Assembly (NCBI RefSeq): GCF_007279655.1
Contig: NZ_QKWN01000002.1
Span: forward strand, 1 to 64,000
DNA from: Robertkochia solimangrovi
Lineage (GTDB): Bacteria > Bacteroidota > Bacteroidia > Flavobacteriales > Flavobacteriaceae
DNA: 64,000 nucleotides
Direction of reading: 5' to 3'
Numbering within the stretch: position 1 is the first letter of the stretch; every line of letters begins with the position of its first letter. The notes below the pieces were generated by a model. That model did no database searches and was not told the DNA's origin. It saw nothing but the letters and a program-made list of their open reading frames with translations. A program made the translations under genes and the position numbers. Of the stretch, positions 44,002 through 52,825 are shown one piece after another.

Positions 44002-45144
44002 ATGAAAAAGATTCTATTTGTTACACACGAAGCCAAACGATCTGGTGCTCCCTTGTACCTGTATGGACTTATTTCTGAGTTCGTGAAATTTGATAAATTT
44101 GAAATATCAGTATTGATTCAAAGTAATGGGGAGCTTGAAGAGGATTTTTCAAAGTACGCTTCTATATATAAGTATATTCCAGATTTCTTAAGATCAAAAA
44201 GTATTGTTATTAGAACCCTTCTAAAGATTTTGGGCAGAAATAGAACATTAAAACTGTATCAGAAGAATTTGGTTAAAAACATTGATAATCAAAATTTTGA
44301 TATCATATATTTCAACTCTCTTGCTTCTTTTCGCACTTTCAATCTTTTAAAGAAATTAGAATCTAAGAAAATAGTTCATGTGCATGAATTGGAAATGGTG
44401 ATAAAAGGTTTCGATCAGGCTTCAATAGAGACTATGCTGAGGGAAAGTGATAGAATTATATCCAGTCAGCGATGTATTTCAAAGATGCTTTTAACCACTT
44501 ATGAGATTGATCCTAAAAAGCTCATAGAGAATAATGTTTTCCTAAATCCTATAATGCAACTAAAAATTGATGGTTTTGAAAAGGGAAAGGAAAAGGCCAG
44601 ATTTGTCATTGGTGGTTCAGGACCGGTTGAAAAACGTAAAGGAACCGATATTTTTATAGATTTTGCAATTCGATTTTTAAAGTTGCATACTAATTTACCT
44701 ATCGATTTTATTTGGATCGGCAATAACAGTTCCTCTTTATATGAAATTTTAAAAAATAAGTTGAAAGCTGAAGGACTGACAGATCGAATTTTTTTCACGG
44801 GAAAAGTTACTAATCCTGAAGAACATTTCACTTTACTAAGTACATTCTTTCTTTCCTCAAGAGAAGAAGCATTTGGTTTGGTTGCTCTGGAAAATGCATA
44901 TGCAGGTGTCCCCTTGATAAGTTTTAATATAGATGGAGATCTTCCTCTATTTATTAATAAATTTAAATGTGGGTCTGTGATTGAAATGAATGATTTTGAA
45001 GCATTCGAAAAATTTATTCTCAATTTGTATGGAGATGGAGATTTACTTAAAGAATATGGGAGGAAAGGTAAGCAGGGCGTGATTAAGGAATTTTTAGTAG
45101 ACGAACAGGTAGGTAAAATTGCAAAAGAAATTATTTCCTTATGA
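44002..45144 (+). CDS. Glycosyltransferase family 4 protein
   Basis: A 380-residue GT-B enzyme. It begins MKKILFVTHEAKRSGAPLYL. The second domain has GGSGPVEKRKGTDIFIDFA, DFIWIGNN and the E-x7-E region SREEAFGLVALENAYAGVPLISF. I chose ATG 44002; TTG 43987 would add five residues. Paralogue of the gene at 36854. It overlaps the next gene by 4 bp. Confidence 0.91.
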   Translation: MKKILFVTHEAKRSGAPLYLYGLISEFVKFDKFEISVLIQSNGELEEDFSKYASIYKYIPDFLRSKSIVIRTLLKILGRNRTLKLYQKNLVKNIDNQNFDIIYFNSLASFRTFNLLKKLESKKIVHVHELEMVIKGFDQASIETMLRESDRIISSQRCISKMLLTTYEIDPKKLIENNVFLNPIMQLKIDGFEKGKEKARFVIGGSGPVEKRKGTDIFIDFAIRFLKLHTNLPIDFIWIGNNSSSLYEILKNKLKAEGLTDRIFFTGKVTNPEEHFTLLSTFFLSSREEAFGLVALENAYAGVPLISFNIDGDLPLFINKFKCGSVIEMNDFEAFEKFILNLYGDGDLLKEYGRKGKQGVIKEFLVDEQVGKIAKEIISL

Positions 45145-46658
45145 TATCGATTATAATTCCATCCAGAATTCCAGATAATTTGCATAGGACTAAGGAAAGT
45201 ATTGAAAAGACTATTGGTGTTCCATTCCAGTTAATTCATTATAATAATATTTCTGATGGATTGGGTATCATACAGATTTTTGATGCTACCATAAAATCAG
45301 CGATATATGATAATATAGTATTTTGTCACGACGATATCATATTTCATTGCGAGGATTGGGGGAAGGAAGTTGTTAATTTATTGAGCAAAGCTGAGATCGG
45401 GCTTGTTGGGGTTTCCGGAGCAACTTATAAATCTGAATTTTCAACTTCATGGGTATCTGTTGATCCAATCTATTACAGGAGTAGTGCCTTTTTTAAGGAT
45501 GCAAGCACATTAAATAAAGAAAATTACAAAGACGAATATTCCGTGGTTGCTTGTATTGATGGAATGTTTATGGGAATTCGGAAGGAGACTTGGAGTGATT
45601 TAAACATTGATAAGGACTTATCCGGATTTCATTTATATGATATGGAGCTATCTTTGAAAGTAGCTGAAATAGGGTTAAAAACAATAGTTGCCAATAAGAT
45701 TATTGTACAACATTTGTCAGAAGGAAAATTTGATAAAAATTGGCTTCTTCAATCAAAAGCTTGGCATGATAAAAACCAAAATAAATTACCGATTGCGGTT
45801 GAGAATATAAGTGATGAAGAAAAGAAAATATTAAAGGTTGATGCTTTAAAGAAATGGATTTTGGTAAGAACTAAGCATAACTTCCTGGATTTTGGCATGA
45901 TCAAAGAATTTGAAATGTTGTTTTTTACCCATAGAAGTTTTGATATAACTTTCATGAAAAGAATTTCTAAGGGTCTTGCAAAAAGGATGTATCTGAATTT
46001 AAAGAGTTCTTCAGCCAATCTAAAAAGGACTTTGCTAAATAATATTCTGGTTAAAAGAAGCAAGAACCCTGAATTCTGTATTATATCGAATAATTGTTGG
46101 GGAGGAGATGTATATGAGGCTTTTAAAAGGGAATATAATACTCCGTTTATAGGATTATTTATAAATGCCCCTTGCTATTTGAAATTAATTAAAAATCTGG
46201 ATTTTTATTTGAATTGTGAATTGAGGTTTATCAAATATTCGAAATACGATATAAAGAATATAACCTATCCCGTTGGATTATTGAATGAAGAGATAGAGAT
46301 ACATTTTTTGCATTATAATAATGAGAATGAAGCGATACAAAAATGGAAGAGGCGAATATCCAGAATGCCTGCCGATTCTAAAAAATTTATATTTAAGATG
46401 GATGATCGTGACTTTGCTGATGAATCTTTAATGATAGAATTTCATAAGTTACCGTTTAAGAAAAAACTTTCCTTCTCTAAGAGCAAGTTGCATTATTCTG
46501 AAAATATTAAATTGACCAACCCGGAAGATCTTATTTTACTTTATACAACGTATTCTTTACTAGATCTTTCTCTATTCTTGAGAACAGGTATAATAAAAAA
46601 TACTAAGTTCAATATAAATCTCACTAAAATAATAAAATATCCCTCTAAGTGGGCATGA
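45141..46658 (+). CDS. Two-domain protein: GT2-like glycosyltransferase fused to a DUF1919-like domain
   Basis: A 505-residue protein. Residues 1-220 look like a GT-A glycosyltransferase: ISIIIPSRIPDNLHRTKESI, the acidic site CHDDIIF at 62-68, and FHLYDMELSLKVAE. Residues about 307-485 match my memory of DUF1919, found alone in polysaccharide loci: PEFCIISNNCWGGDVYEAF, YNTPFIGLFI, FKMDDRDFADE. A basic linker joins them. The fusion suggests that the DUF1919 part acts on the product of the transferase. It overlaps the previous and next genes by 4 bp each. Confidence 0.82.
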   Translation: MISIIIPSRIPDNLHRTKESIEKTIGVPFQLIHYNNISDGLGIIQIFDATIKSAIYDNIVFCHDDIIFHCEDWGKEVVNLLSKAEIGLVGVSGATYKSEFSTSWVSVDPIYYRSSAFFKDASTLNKENYKDEYSVVACIDGMFMGIRKETWSDLNIDKDLSGFHLYDMELSLKVAEIGLKTIVANKIIVQHLSEGKFDKNWLLQSKAWHDKNQNKLPIAVENISDEEKKILKVDALKKWILVRTKHNFLDFGMIKEFEMLFFTHRSFDITFMKRISKGLAKRMYLNLKSSSANLKRTLLNNILVKRSKNPEFCIISNNCWGGDVYEAFKREYNTPFIGLFINAPCYLKLIKNLDFYLNCELRFIKYSKYDIKNITYPVGLLNEEIEIHFLHYNNENEAIQKWKRRISRMPADSKKFIFKMDDRDFADESLMIEFHKLPFKKKLSFSKSKLHYSENIKLTNPEDLILLYTTYSLLDLSLFLRTGIIKNTKFNINLTKIIKYPSKWA

Positions 46659-47824
46659 CAAAAGTAATATATATATTACCGGATGTAGATGCAGGTGTTA
46701 CCTCTATTGTAAGAAACCTATTAAAGTTTCGAGATAAAACTGCAGGAATAAACTACAAAGTGATATTAACCAGAGAAATAGAGAGAAACTCAAATCATGT
46801 AGACTATAAATTAGATGCTGATGAACAGCACGTGTTAACCTATAGTAAATATGAGAACTTATATGCAGTTTTTAATCGATTAAAAAGGGAAATCCAATCA
46901 CCAGAGGATATTATTGTGGCAAATGATGGTCTTGAATTACGCATGATCAATGCGTTGGGGATAAAAAATCGAGTTGTTTATATTATTCATGGAGACTTTG
47001 AATATTATTATGGTTTAATCAGGAAGTATGGAGGAATCATTGACAAAATTATTGCCTACAGCAGTGAGATAGAGGTAAAGGTAAATAAACTGGTTGCAGA
47101 TCTGAACTTCTCCATTGAGGTTGAATTGAATTATTATCCAGTACCAGAAATCGAAATTAAAAAAGATTTTGAAAGATCAATTGATTTACTGTTTGTGGGT
47201 ACCTTTGTTAAAAGGAAAGGCGTTCAGTATCTCCTTCAGATATATCAAAAGTTACGGTCTGAAAATGTTCATTTTAATCTACATCTTGTTGGAGGTGGAG
47301 AACTTGAAAAGGAACTTTTTGATGCTTTCAGAAATGAAAAGAGCGTTGTATTCCATGGATTGTTATCGAATGATAAAGTCATTGAAATAATGAAAATGTC
47401 AAAAGTACTTTTGTTTCCGTCCTTATCGGAAGGACTGCCAAATGTACTCGTTGAAGCTATGAAGGCAGGATGTGTACCGATTAGTCATGACTTACCCAGT
47501 GGGGTACATGATCTTATAGACCATGGTGTTACCGGATACATTGTTAATATTGGAGCAATAGATGAATTTTCTGCTTATGCAGAGAGTTTACTTTTAAATC
47601 AGAATATCAGAGAAGACATTTCTGTTCGTACCAGTTCAAAAATGAACGATATGTTTGAGCCTTTCGAAAATGCTAAAAAATATGAGAAAACTATTTTAGG
47701 TACAAGTGGTAAAAAAATAAAGGTCTATAATAAGATCAATGAAGGAGGATTTTTGAATAAACCTTTCATGCCTAATTTTTTTGTAAAAGTAATCAGGCGT
47801 CTAAAATTGAATAGTAAATTATAA
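46655..47824 (+). CDS. Glycosyltransferase family 4 protein
   Basis: A 389-residue GT-B enzyme: TKVIYILPDVDAGVTSIVRNLL at the start, LLFVGTFVKRKGVQYLL and HLVGGGELEKEL in the donor domain, and E-x7-E in LSEGLPNVLVEAMKAGCVPI. I chose ATG 46655 because it forms a standard ATGA overlap with the previous stop; a GTG at 46649 would add two residues. The last 40 residues are basic. Confidence 0.91.
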   Translation: MTKVIYILPDVDAGVTSIVRNLLKFRDKTAGINYKVILTREIERNSNHVDYKLDADEQHVLTYSKYENLYAVFNRLKREIQSPEDIIVANDGLELRMINALGIKNRVVYIIHGDFEYYYGLIRKYGGIIDKIIAYSSEIEVKVNKLVADLNFSIEVELNYYPVPEIEIKKDFERSIDLLFVGTFVKRKGVQYLLQIYQKLRSENVHFNLHLVGGGELEKELFDAFRNEKSVVFHGLLSNDKVIEIMKMSKVLLFPSLSEGLPNVLVEAMKAGCVPISHDLPSGVHDLIDHGVTGYIVNIGAIDEFSAYAESLLLNQNIREDISVRTSSKMNDMFEPFENAKKYEKTILGTSGKKIKVYNKINEGGFLNKPFMPNFFVKVIRRLKLNSKL

Positions 47825-47868
47825 AAGATCTTAATTCTTCATTTTGAAGAATAAAACTGTATTTTTCT

Positions 47869-48765
47869 GTGGATAAAAGTATTGAAAGAATTTATATATC
47901 TTGTCACAAAGGTGATTTTTGGCAAACTAAGATTTGTGTGGCCTCTATTCGGTATTGGTATCCGCAAATTCCAATTTTTTTGATAAAGGATCTGAGCAGT
48001 GGGCAATTCGATACCTCATTCTTGGAGTATAAGTTTAATGTTGATATAGCAAAGTTCCCAATAGATAAATTTGGCTGGGGTGTTTCAAAATTAGAACCCT
48101 ATTTTATCGAAGAAAAGGTGAGATGCTTAATATTGGACTCCGATATTGTTTTTCTTGGAAAAGTGATCGATTATTTAAACATATACGAGGAAACAATCGT
48201 CGTGTCATCGGATGGAATTAAGGATGAAACCTCGGCTTGGTTTAAGCGAACTTATTATGATCTACATCAAATTAATAGCAAAATAGATCCGGATTTTAAA
48301 TATCCTGGTTTTACCTTTAACACTGGTCAATTGGTAGTTGATACAAATCTATTAAGTCGTTCCGATTTTGATTTTGCAATTGAATGGTCGACACCTCCAA
48401 AAGTGAAACAGCCTGAAATTTTTGCTTGTGCAGATCAGGGAATTCTTAATTATTATCTTCCTTACCTTGAACAGCAGGGTAATTTGAAAATTGCAAAGTC
48501 TTCATTTAAGATTTGGGGGAATAGTCCTGAAGTTAATACTATCGATCTAAAGATTATTCAAAGGAAAGAGGGATATCCGAAATTAATTCATTGGGCGGGT
48601 GGCTTTAGATTTATGGAACAATTGAATCGCAGGGATGTTATAGAGTTTTATCAAAAAGAATACTATTCCAGGTTTAGTTTTGGCGAGTTAAGAAGAAAAA
48701 TTGAAAACTTTAAGCTTACAATAAAGTTTAAATACATTTTGTCGATTTATAAAAGATTAAAGTAA
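47869..48765 (+). CDS. GT-A fold glycosyltransferase-like protein
   Basis: A 298-residue protein resembling GT8-type enzymes: RIYISCHKGDFWQTKICVASIRYWYP at the start, the acidic site LDSDIVF, FNTGQLVVD and LIHWAGGFRF near the end, where GT8 enzymes carry the HWxG-like loop. The start is uncertain: GTG 47869 is the only good candidate, 44 bp after the previous gene. The next gene begins at its stop codon (TAATG). Confidence 0.78.
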   Translation: MDKSIERIYISCHKGDFWQTKICVASIRYWYPQIPIFLIKDLSSGQFDTSFLEYKFNVDIAKFPIDKFGWGVSKLEPYFIEEKVRCLILDSDIVFLGKVIDYLNIYEETIVVSSDGIKDETSAWFKRTYYDLHQINSKIDPDFKYPGFTFNTGQLVVDTNLLSRSDFDFAIEWSTPPKVKQPEIFACADQGILNYYLPYLEQQGNLKIAKSSFKIWGNSPEVNTIDLKIIQRKEGYPKLIHWAGGFRFMEQLNRRDVIEFYQKEYYSRFSFGELRRKIENFKLTIKFKYILSIYKRLK

Positions 48766-49637
48766 TGAGCCCTTTAGTTTCTGTTTTAATGACGGTATAT
48801 AACCGTGAGGAGTATATTGCTCAGGCTATTGAAAGTGTTTTAAATTCAACCTTTAATAGTTGGGAATTGATTATAGTTGATGATGGTAGTACCGATAGCT
48901 CTTTGGAAATTGCTAATAAATATGCAAAAACGGATTCCCGGATTCATGTTTACATGAACGAAGTAAATTTAGGGGATTATCCCAACAGGAATAAAGCAGC
49001 TTCCTATGCCAAGGGTAAATATTTGAAATATGTGGATGCCGATGATTTAATATACCCATATGGTCTTGAGCAACTGGTATTTTACATGGATCAATTTCCG
49101 GAAGCTGGCTATGGGTTGTGCTCGCTAGAGCAGGATTCAAACCGGATTTATCCTTTTTGTTTAAATTCGGAAGAGACTTTCAGAAGAAATTATATTGAAG
49201 GTAAATCTATTTTCCATAAAGCGCCATTGTCGAGTATTATTAGAAAGGATGCGTTTGATCAGGTTGGAGGATTTTCAGAGGTAAGACATTTTGGTGATTT
49301 TGAGATGTGGCATAAATTATCCATGAGGTATCCACTTGTCTTAATGCCACATGGTATTGTTTGGTATCGTGTTAGTGCAAATCAGGAAGCAGCCAAAAGA
49401 AGGGCGAAACCTTTACTTCCGGTAATGACTTTTCAGGCTGCTGAGAATTACGTATTGAAAGAGGATTTTCCTCTGAAAGGGGAGGAAAGAATACAGGTAA
49501 AGAAGCAGTATGAAAAACTTATTGCATCAGCAGTTATTTTTGGTTACAGAAAATGGGGAATTAAAACAGGAAATGAAATCCGTAAACTCGCTAAATTAAA
49601 TTATACTCAATTAATTGTCAATAAATTTTTAAACTGA
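48765..49637 (+). CDS. Glycosyltransferase family 2 protein
   Basis: A 290-residue GT-A enzyme: VSVLMTVYNREEYIAQAIESVL, VDDGSTDSS and the metal site VDADDL, preceded by KGKYLKY. No membrane segment. It shares one base with the previous stop codon and is followed 5 bp later by an acyltransferase gene. Confidence 0.93.
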   Translation: MSPLVSVLMTVYNREEYIAQAIESVLNSTFNSWELIIVDDGSTDSSLEIANKYAKTDSRIHVYMNEVNLGDYPNRNKAASYAKGKYLKYVDADDLIYPYGLEQLVFYMDQFPEAGYGLCSLEQDSNRIYPFCLNSEETFRRNYIEGKSIFHKAPLSSIIRKDAFDQVGGFSEVRHFGDFEMWHKLSMRYPLVLMPHGIVWYRVSANQEAAKRRAKPLLPVMTFQAAENYVLKEDFPLKGEERIQVKKQYEKLIASAVIFGYRKWGIKTGNEIRKLAKLNYTQLIVNKFLN

Positions 49638-49642
49638 TCTTT

Positions 49643-50389
49643 ATGAGAGTACTAATAAATTTAATACGTTTCTTTATGGATCGTGTTTTAAGAAATATTT
49701 ATTGGATCTTTCGTCTTTTAAATGCAGATATCGCTAGCACAGTATCGATTGCATTTCCAATTATCGTTGAAGGAAAGGGAAGAATTAGGTTAGGTGCCAA
49801 CACTAAAATTGGTCGTAATGTTGAATTAGGAGTGGGTGAGGGTGCAAAACTTCATATTGTGTCCAATGGAGAAATTCAAAAAGAGTCTATAATTCGTATT
49901 TCCAAGGATTGTAATCTTTTGGCAGGTGATGCTTTTAAATTAGGAAAAAGTACGAGGTTATTTGTACAGCAGGACTGGGAAATTCAGAATAATGTACATA
50001 TTGAAACCCATTGTGATATCTTTTCAAGGGAAAGTGGTTATTTTGGTAAATTAACCATCGGTCAGGGTACCCATATTGGTGACTATACAATTATTGATGT
50101 TTGTGATAATATTACCATTGGAGACAATGTTGCAATCGGGCCTAATTGTACCATTTATTCTCATGACCATGATTATACGAATAAGAAGCTGCCGGCCTGG
50201 CAGGGAGGCGTTATTACAAAGCCCGTGAAAATAGCGGATGGTGCATGGATAGGCAGTAATGTAACTATTTTACCCGGAGTATGTATTGGAGAGAGATGTG
50301 TAGTAGCTGCCGGAAGTGTAGTAACAAAAGATGTTATAAAAGAAACGATTGTCGGAGGTGTTCCGGCGAAGCCAATAAAGACCATATAA
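49643..50389 (+). CDS. Left-handed beta-helix acyltransferase
   Basis: A 248-residue hexapeptide-repeat protein. Repeats with I/V-G-x-x-x pattern run from about residue 45 to the end (IRLGANTKIGRNVELG, ITIGDNVAIGPNCTIYSHDHDY, IADGAWIGSNVTILPGVCIG, VPAKPI). The His-Asp-His stretch HDHDY is the usual catalytic loop. It probably O-acetylates a sugar of the repeat unit in the cytoplasm. It lies between two glycosyltransferase genes at 5 and 3 bp spacing. Confidence 0.92.
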   Translation: MRVLINLIRFFMDRVLRNIYWIFRLLNADIASTVSIAFPIIVEGKGRIRLGANTKIGRNVELGVGEGAKLHIVSNGEIQKESIIRISKDCNLLAGDAFKLGKSTRLFVQQDWEIQNNVHIETHCDIFSRESGYFGKLTIGQGTHIGDYTIIDVCDNITIGDNVAIGPNCTIYSHDHDYTNKKLPAWQGGVITKPVKIADGAWIGSNVTILPGVCIGERCVVAAGSVVTKDVIKETIVGGVPAKPIKTI

Positions 50390-50392
50390 AAT

Positions 50393-51139
50393 ATGCAGAA
50401 TAAAGGCGTAATTTATACAGCCAGCGGTAAAAAATATGTTAAAGAAGCTATTCATTCCGCTAAATCCATAAAGAAATATAATAAGGATTTAAAGGTTACA
50501 TTATTTACTTGTGATCAGGATGTGAAGAGTAAATACTTTGACAATGTTATTGTTCAGCCTAATAACAAGCATCCACAAAAATATAAAATTGAAAATATGG
50601 TTAATTCACCATATGATCATACTTTATATATAGATTCCGATACAGAAATCACTGCAAGTATCGCAGAATTATTCGATTTTCTTTTGATCTATGATATGGG
50701 GTTAACGAATAGGGTTTATTGTAATTTTGATAATCCAAAAAAAATAATTTTCATCGATTATATAGATAAAGAGTGTTATAACGGGGGTTTTTTATTATTT
50801 AATAAAACCAAAGAGACCACAGAATTTCTTTCTCAATGGTCGAAAATCATGAATAGAAATAAGGATGATGAGATTCGACCAGGATCTCCAACCGGCGACC
50901 AAATTCCACTCAATAACCTTATATTCAAAGAGAATTTATTGGAAAGTTTAGGTATAAAATATGTAATTCTTCCAAACAAAATATACAATGCTAGGCCATG
51001 GTGCTGGAAACCGATGAAAGAAGCCGGTGAATTCCAAAATATAAAGATTTTACATAACAAAGGATTGAATGTATCCCTATATACCAAAGTAATTAGAAAA
51101 ATTAAACATAAGATTAAATCTACTTATGCCAATAGATAG
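50393..51139 (+). CDS. GT-A fold glycosyltransferase-like protein
   Basis: A 248-residue protein with a nucleotide-diphospho-sugar transferase look: GVIYTASGKKYVKEAIHSAKSI, the acidic site YIDSDTEI, YNGGFLLFN and SPTGDQIPLNNLIF. It is probably an inverting or retaining transferase of the GT8/GT77-like class. No membrane helix. It overlaps the sulfotransferase gene that follows by 14 bp. Confidence 0.78.
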   Translation: MQNKGVIYTASGKKYVKEAIHSAKSIKKYNKDLKVTLFTCDQDVKSKYFDNVIVQPNNKHPQKYKIENMVNSPYDHTLYIDSDTEITASIAELFDFLLIYDMGLTNRVYCNFDNPKKIIFIDYIDKECYNGGFLLFNKTKETTEFLSQWSKIMNRNKDDEIRPGSPTGDQIPLNNLIFKENLLESLGIKYVILPNKIYNARPWCWKPMKEAGEFQNIKILHNKGLNVSLYTKVIRKIKHKIKSTYANR

Positions 51140-51824
51140 AGAAAAGCAGTTAATATTTGTTCATATACCTAAAGTTGCCGGTACCAGTATAGAAAAAGCA
51201 TTCAATATGTATGGAGATCACTTTAATAGTAGTTTCGAGAATGCATTTGGTCAATATAGCCATGAAAATGAAACTTATGCTTTACAGCATATAAGCATTT
51301 TTCAATTAGAAAAATTGGGTATACTTCAGGGTGATAAGTTAAAGAAATTTTATTCTTTTTGTTTTGTAAGAAATCCTTGGGATAGAGCTGTTTCAGATTT
51401 TAAATGGCATAGATCTGTAAGAAATAAAAATTTTAAATTCAGAGCATATCTAAAGGAAGCTTTGAATATAACCCAGCAATATGAAAAGAATCGAACCATA
51501 AATTATACAAATTGTCATTACGTACCCCAATCCTGGTATATTTATGATTCTGAAGGAGTTAAAGGAGTTGACTTCATAGGGAAATATGAAAGTTTAGAAA
51601 AGGATATAAACTTTATTATGACACAACATAAAATGGAAGAAGTTAGCTTAACCAATAGTAATCAAGGAAAAGCTATACCTTATGTTTTTTATTTTTTGGA
51701 CATTAGAAATATTTTTCTGATCAGTAAAATCTATAGGGAAGATATCAAAAACTTTAACTATACCTTTTTCAAAAGCAATGCGCTTAAGTTGTTTGTTAGT
51801 AGGGTATTAAAGAAAATCGGGTAA
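51126..51824 (+). CDS. Sulfotransferase-family protein (Sulfotransfer_2 type)
   Basis: A 232-residue protein with P-loop HIPKVAGTSIEKAF at 13-26 and the downstream segment FCFVRNPWDRAVSDFKWHR that binds the 3'-phosphate. This pair is typical of carbohydrate sulfotransferases acting on chondroitin-type or uronate-rich polymers. No N-terminal membrane anchor is seen, unlike animal relatives, so it acts in the cytoplasm. It starts inside the end of the previous gene. Confidence 0.88.
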   Translation: MPIDREKQLIFVHIPKVAGTSIEKAFNMYGDHFNSSFENAFGQYSHENETYALQHISIFQLEKLGILQGDKLKKFYSFCFVRNPWDRAVSDFKWHRSVRNKNFKFRAYLKEALNITQQYEKNRTINYTNCHYVPQSWYIYDSEGVKGVDFIGKYESLEKDINFIMTQHKMEEVSLTNSNQGKAIPYVFYFLDIRNIFLISKIYREDIKNFNYTFFKSNALKLFVSRVLKKIG

Positions 51825-51848
51825 ATTTCAAACAGTTTTTTTATCATT

Positions 51849-52814
51849 GTGTCTAAAGTTTCAATCATAATACCAATTTTTAATTCTGAGAATTATATAA
51901 TTCAAACTCTAAATTCCGTATTCAGCCAGGAATTACAGAATTTTGAAATTATTATGATCGATGATAATTCAACAGATAATTCATTTGAGATTATTCAAGA
52001 ATTCAGATCAGAGCAGGTTAGGATATTTAAAAATTTAAAAAGTGGTGCGTGCGCTGCCAGAAATTATGGTTTTAGTCTCTCAACGGGGGATTATATTCAA
52101 TATTTGGACGCCGATGATCTCCTTAGTAATGACAAGTTACAAAAACAGGTAGCTATCTTACGAGAAAATCCGGAACATATTGCCGTTTGTAATACAGCTG
52201 TCTTTTTCGATGATCCCGAATCTGGTAAGATCACCGATACATCATATTTATATACAACGAATGATGTTGATGAATTTTTATTGAATCTTTATGGAGCGGA
52301 AGGAAATCCACATATGATTCAAACTTCGGCCTGGTTAACTCCTCGAGCATTGATAGAGAAAGCAGGTCCTTGGGATGAAAATCTATTGAGAGATCAGGAT
52401 GGGGAATTCTTTTGCAGGGTATTGTCAAAGGCTAAGGGGGTACAATATGTTGAAGGTCCCGTAAATTACTATCGAAAATACAGATTGGGGTCAAATATTA
52501 CATCAGCAAAATTAATGTCATTTTATCAAAGTGAATTTGATGCAATACAGTCAAAGGAAAACATTTTGCAGCATACCTCGCATCAGGAGAAATACCGAAA
52601 AGCAATGGCGCTTCAATATAAACGCTTAGCCGTCAATACGTATCCACAATTTAAGGAACTAAGTAATCGATCTATCCAAAAGGCTAAGGCTTTGGGAGGT
52701 AGTTCATATATACCTTTATTGGGAGGAAGATTCATCGAGACTTTAAATAGTCTTTTTGGATGGAAAGTTGCACGATCAGCGCGTTATCACCTTCATAATA
52801 TTTTAAATAGATAA
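51849..52814 (+). CDS. Glycosyltransferase family 2 protein
   Basis: A 321-residue GT-A enzyme: VSIIIPIFNSENYIIQTLNSVF, IDDNSTDNS and YLDADDLLSND. The start is taken as GTG 51849 because MSKVSIII is the expected N-terminus and no ATG is available. It follows the sulfotransferase by 24 bp. Confidence 0.91.
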   Translation: MSKVSIIIPIFNSENYIIQTLNSVFSQELQNFEIIMIDDNSTDNSFEIIQEFRSEQVRIFKNLKSGACAARNYGFSLSTGDYIQYLDADDLLSNDKLQKQVAILRENPEHIAVCNTAVFFDDPESGKITDTSYLYTTNDVDEFLLNLYGAEGNPHMIQTSAWLTPRALIEKAGPWDENLLRDQDGEFFCRVLSKAKGVQYVEGPVNYYRKYRLGSNITSAKLMSFYQSEFDAIQSKENILQHTSHQEKYRKAMALQYKRLAVNTYPQFKELSNRSIQKAKALGGSSYIPLLGGRFIETLNSLFGWKVARSARYHLHNILNR

Positions 52815-52825
52815 ATTAAGTTCAC

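Noticed and set aside
44499-45185. Minus-strand open frame of 228 codons
   Set aside because: It is the antisense shadow of an intact GT4 gene (44002-45144) with full motifs; its own translation has no recognisable feature.
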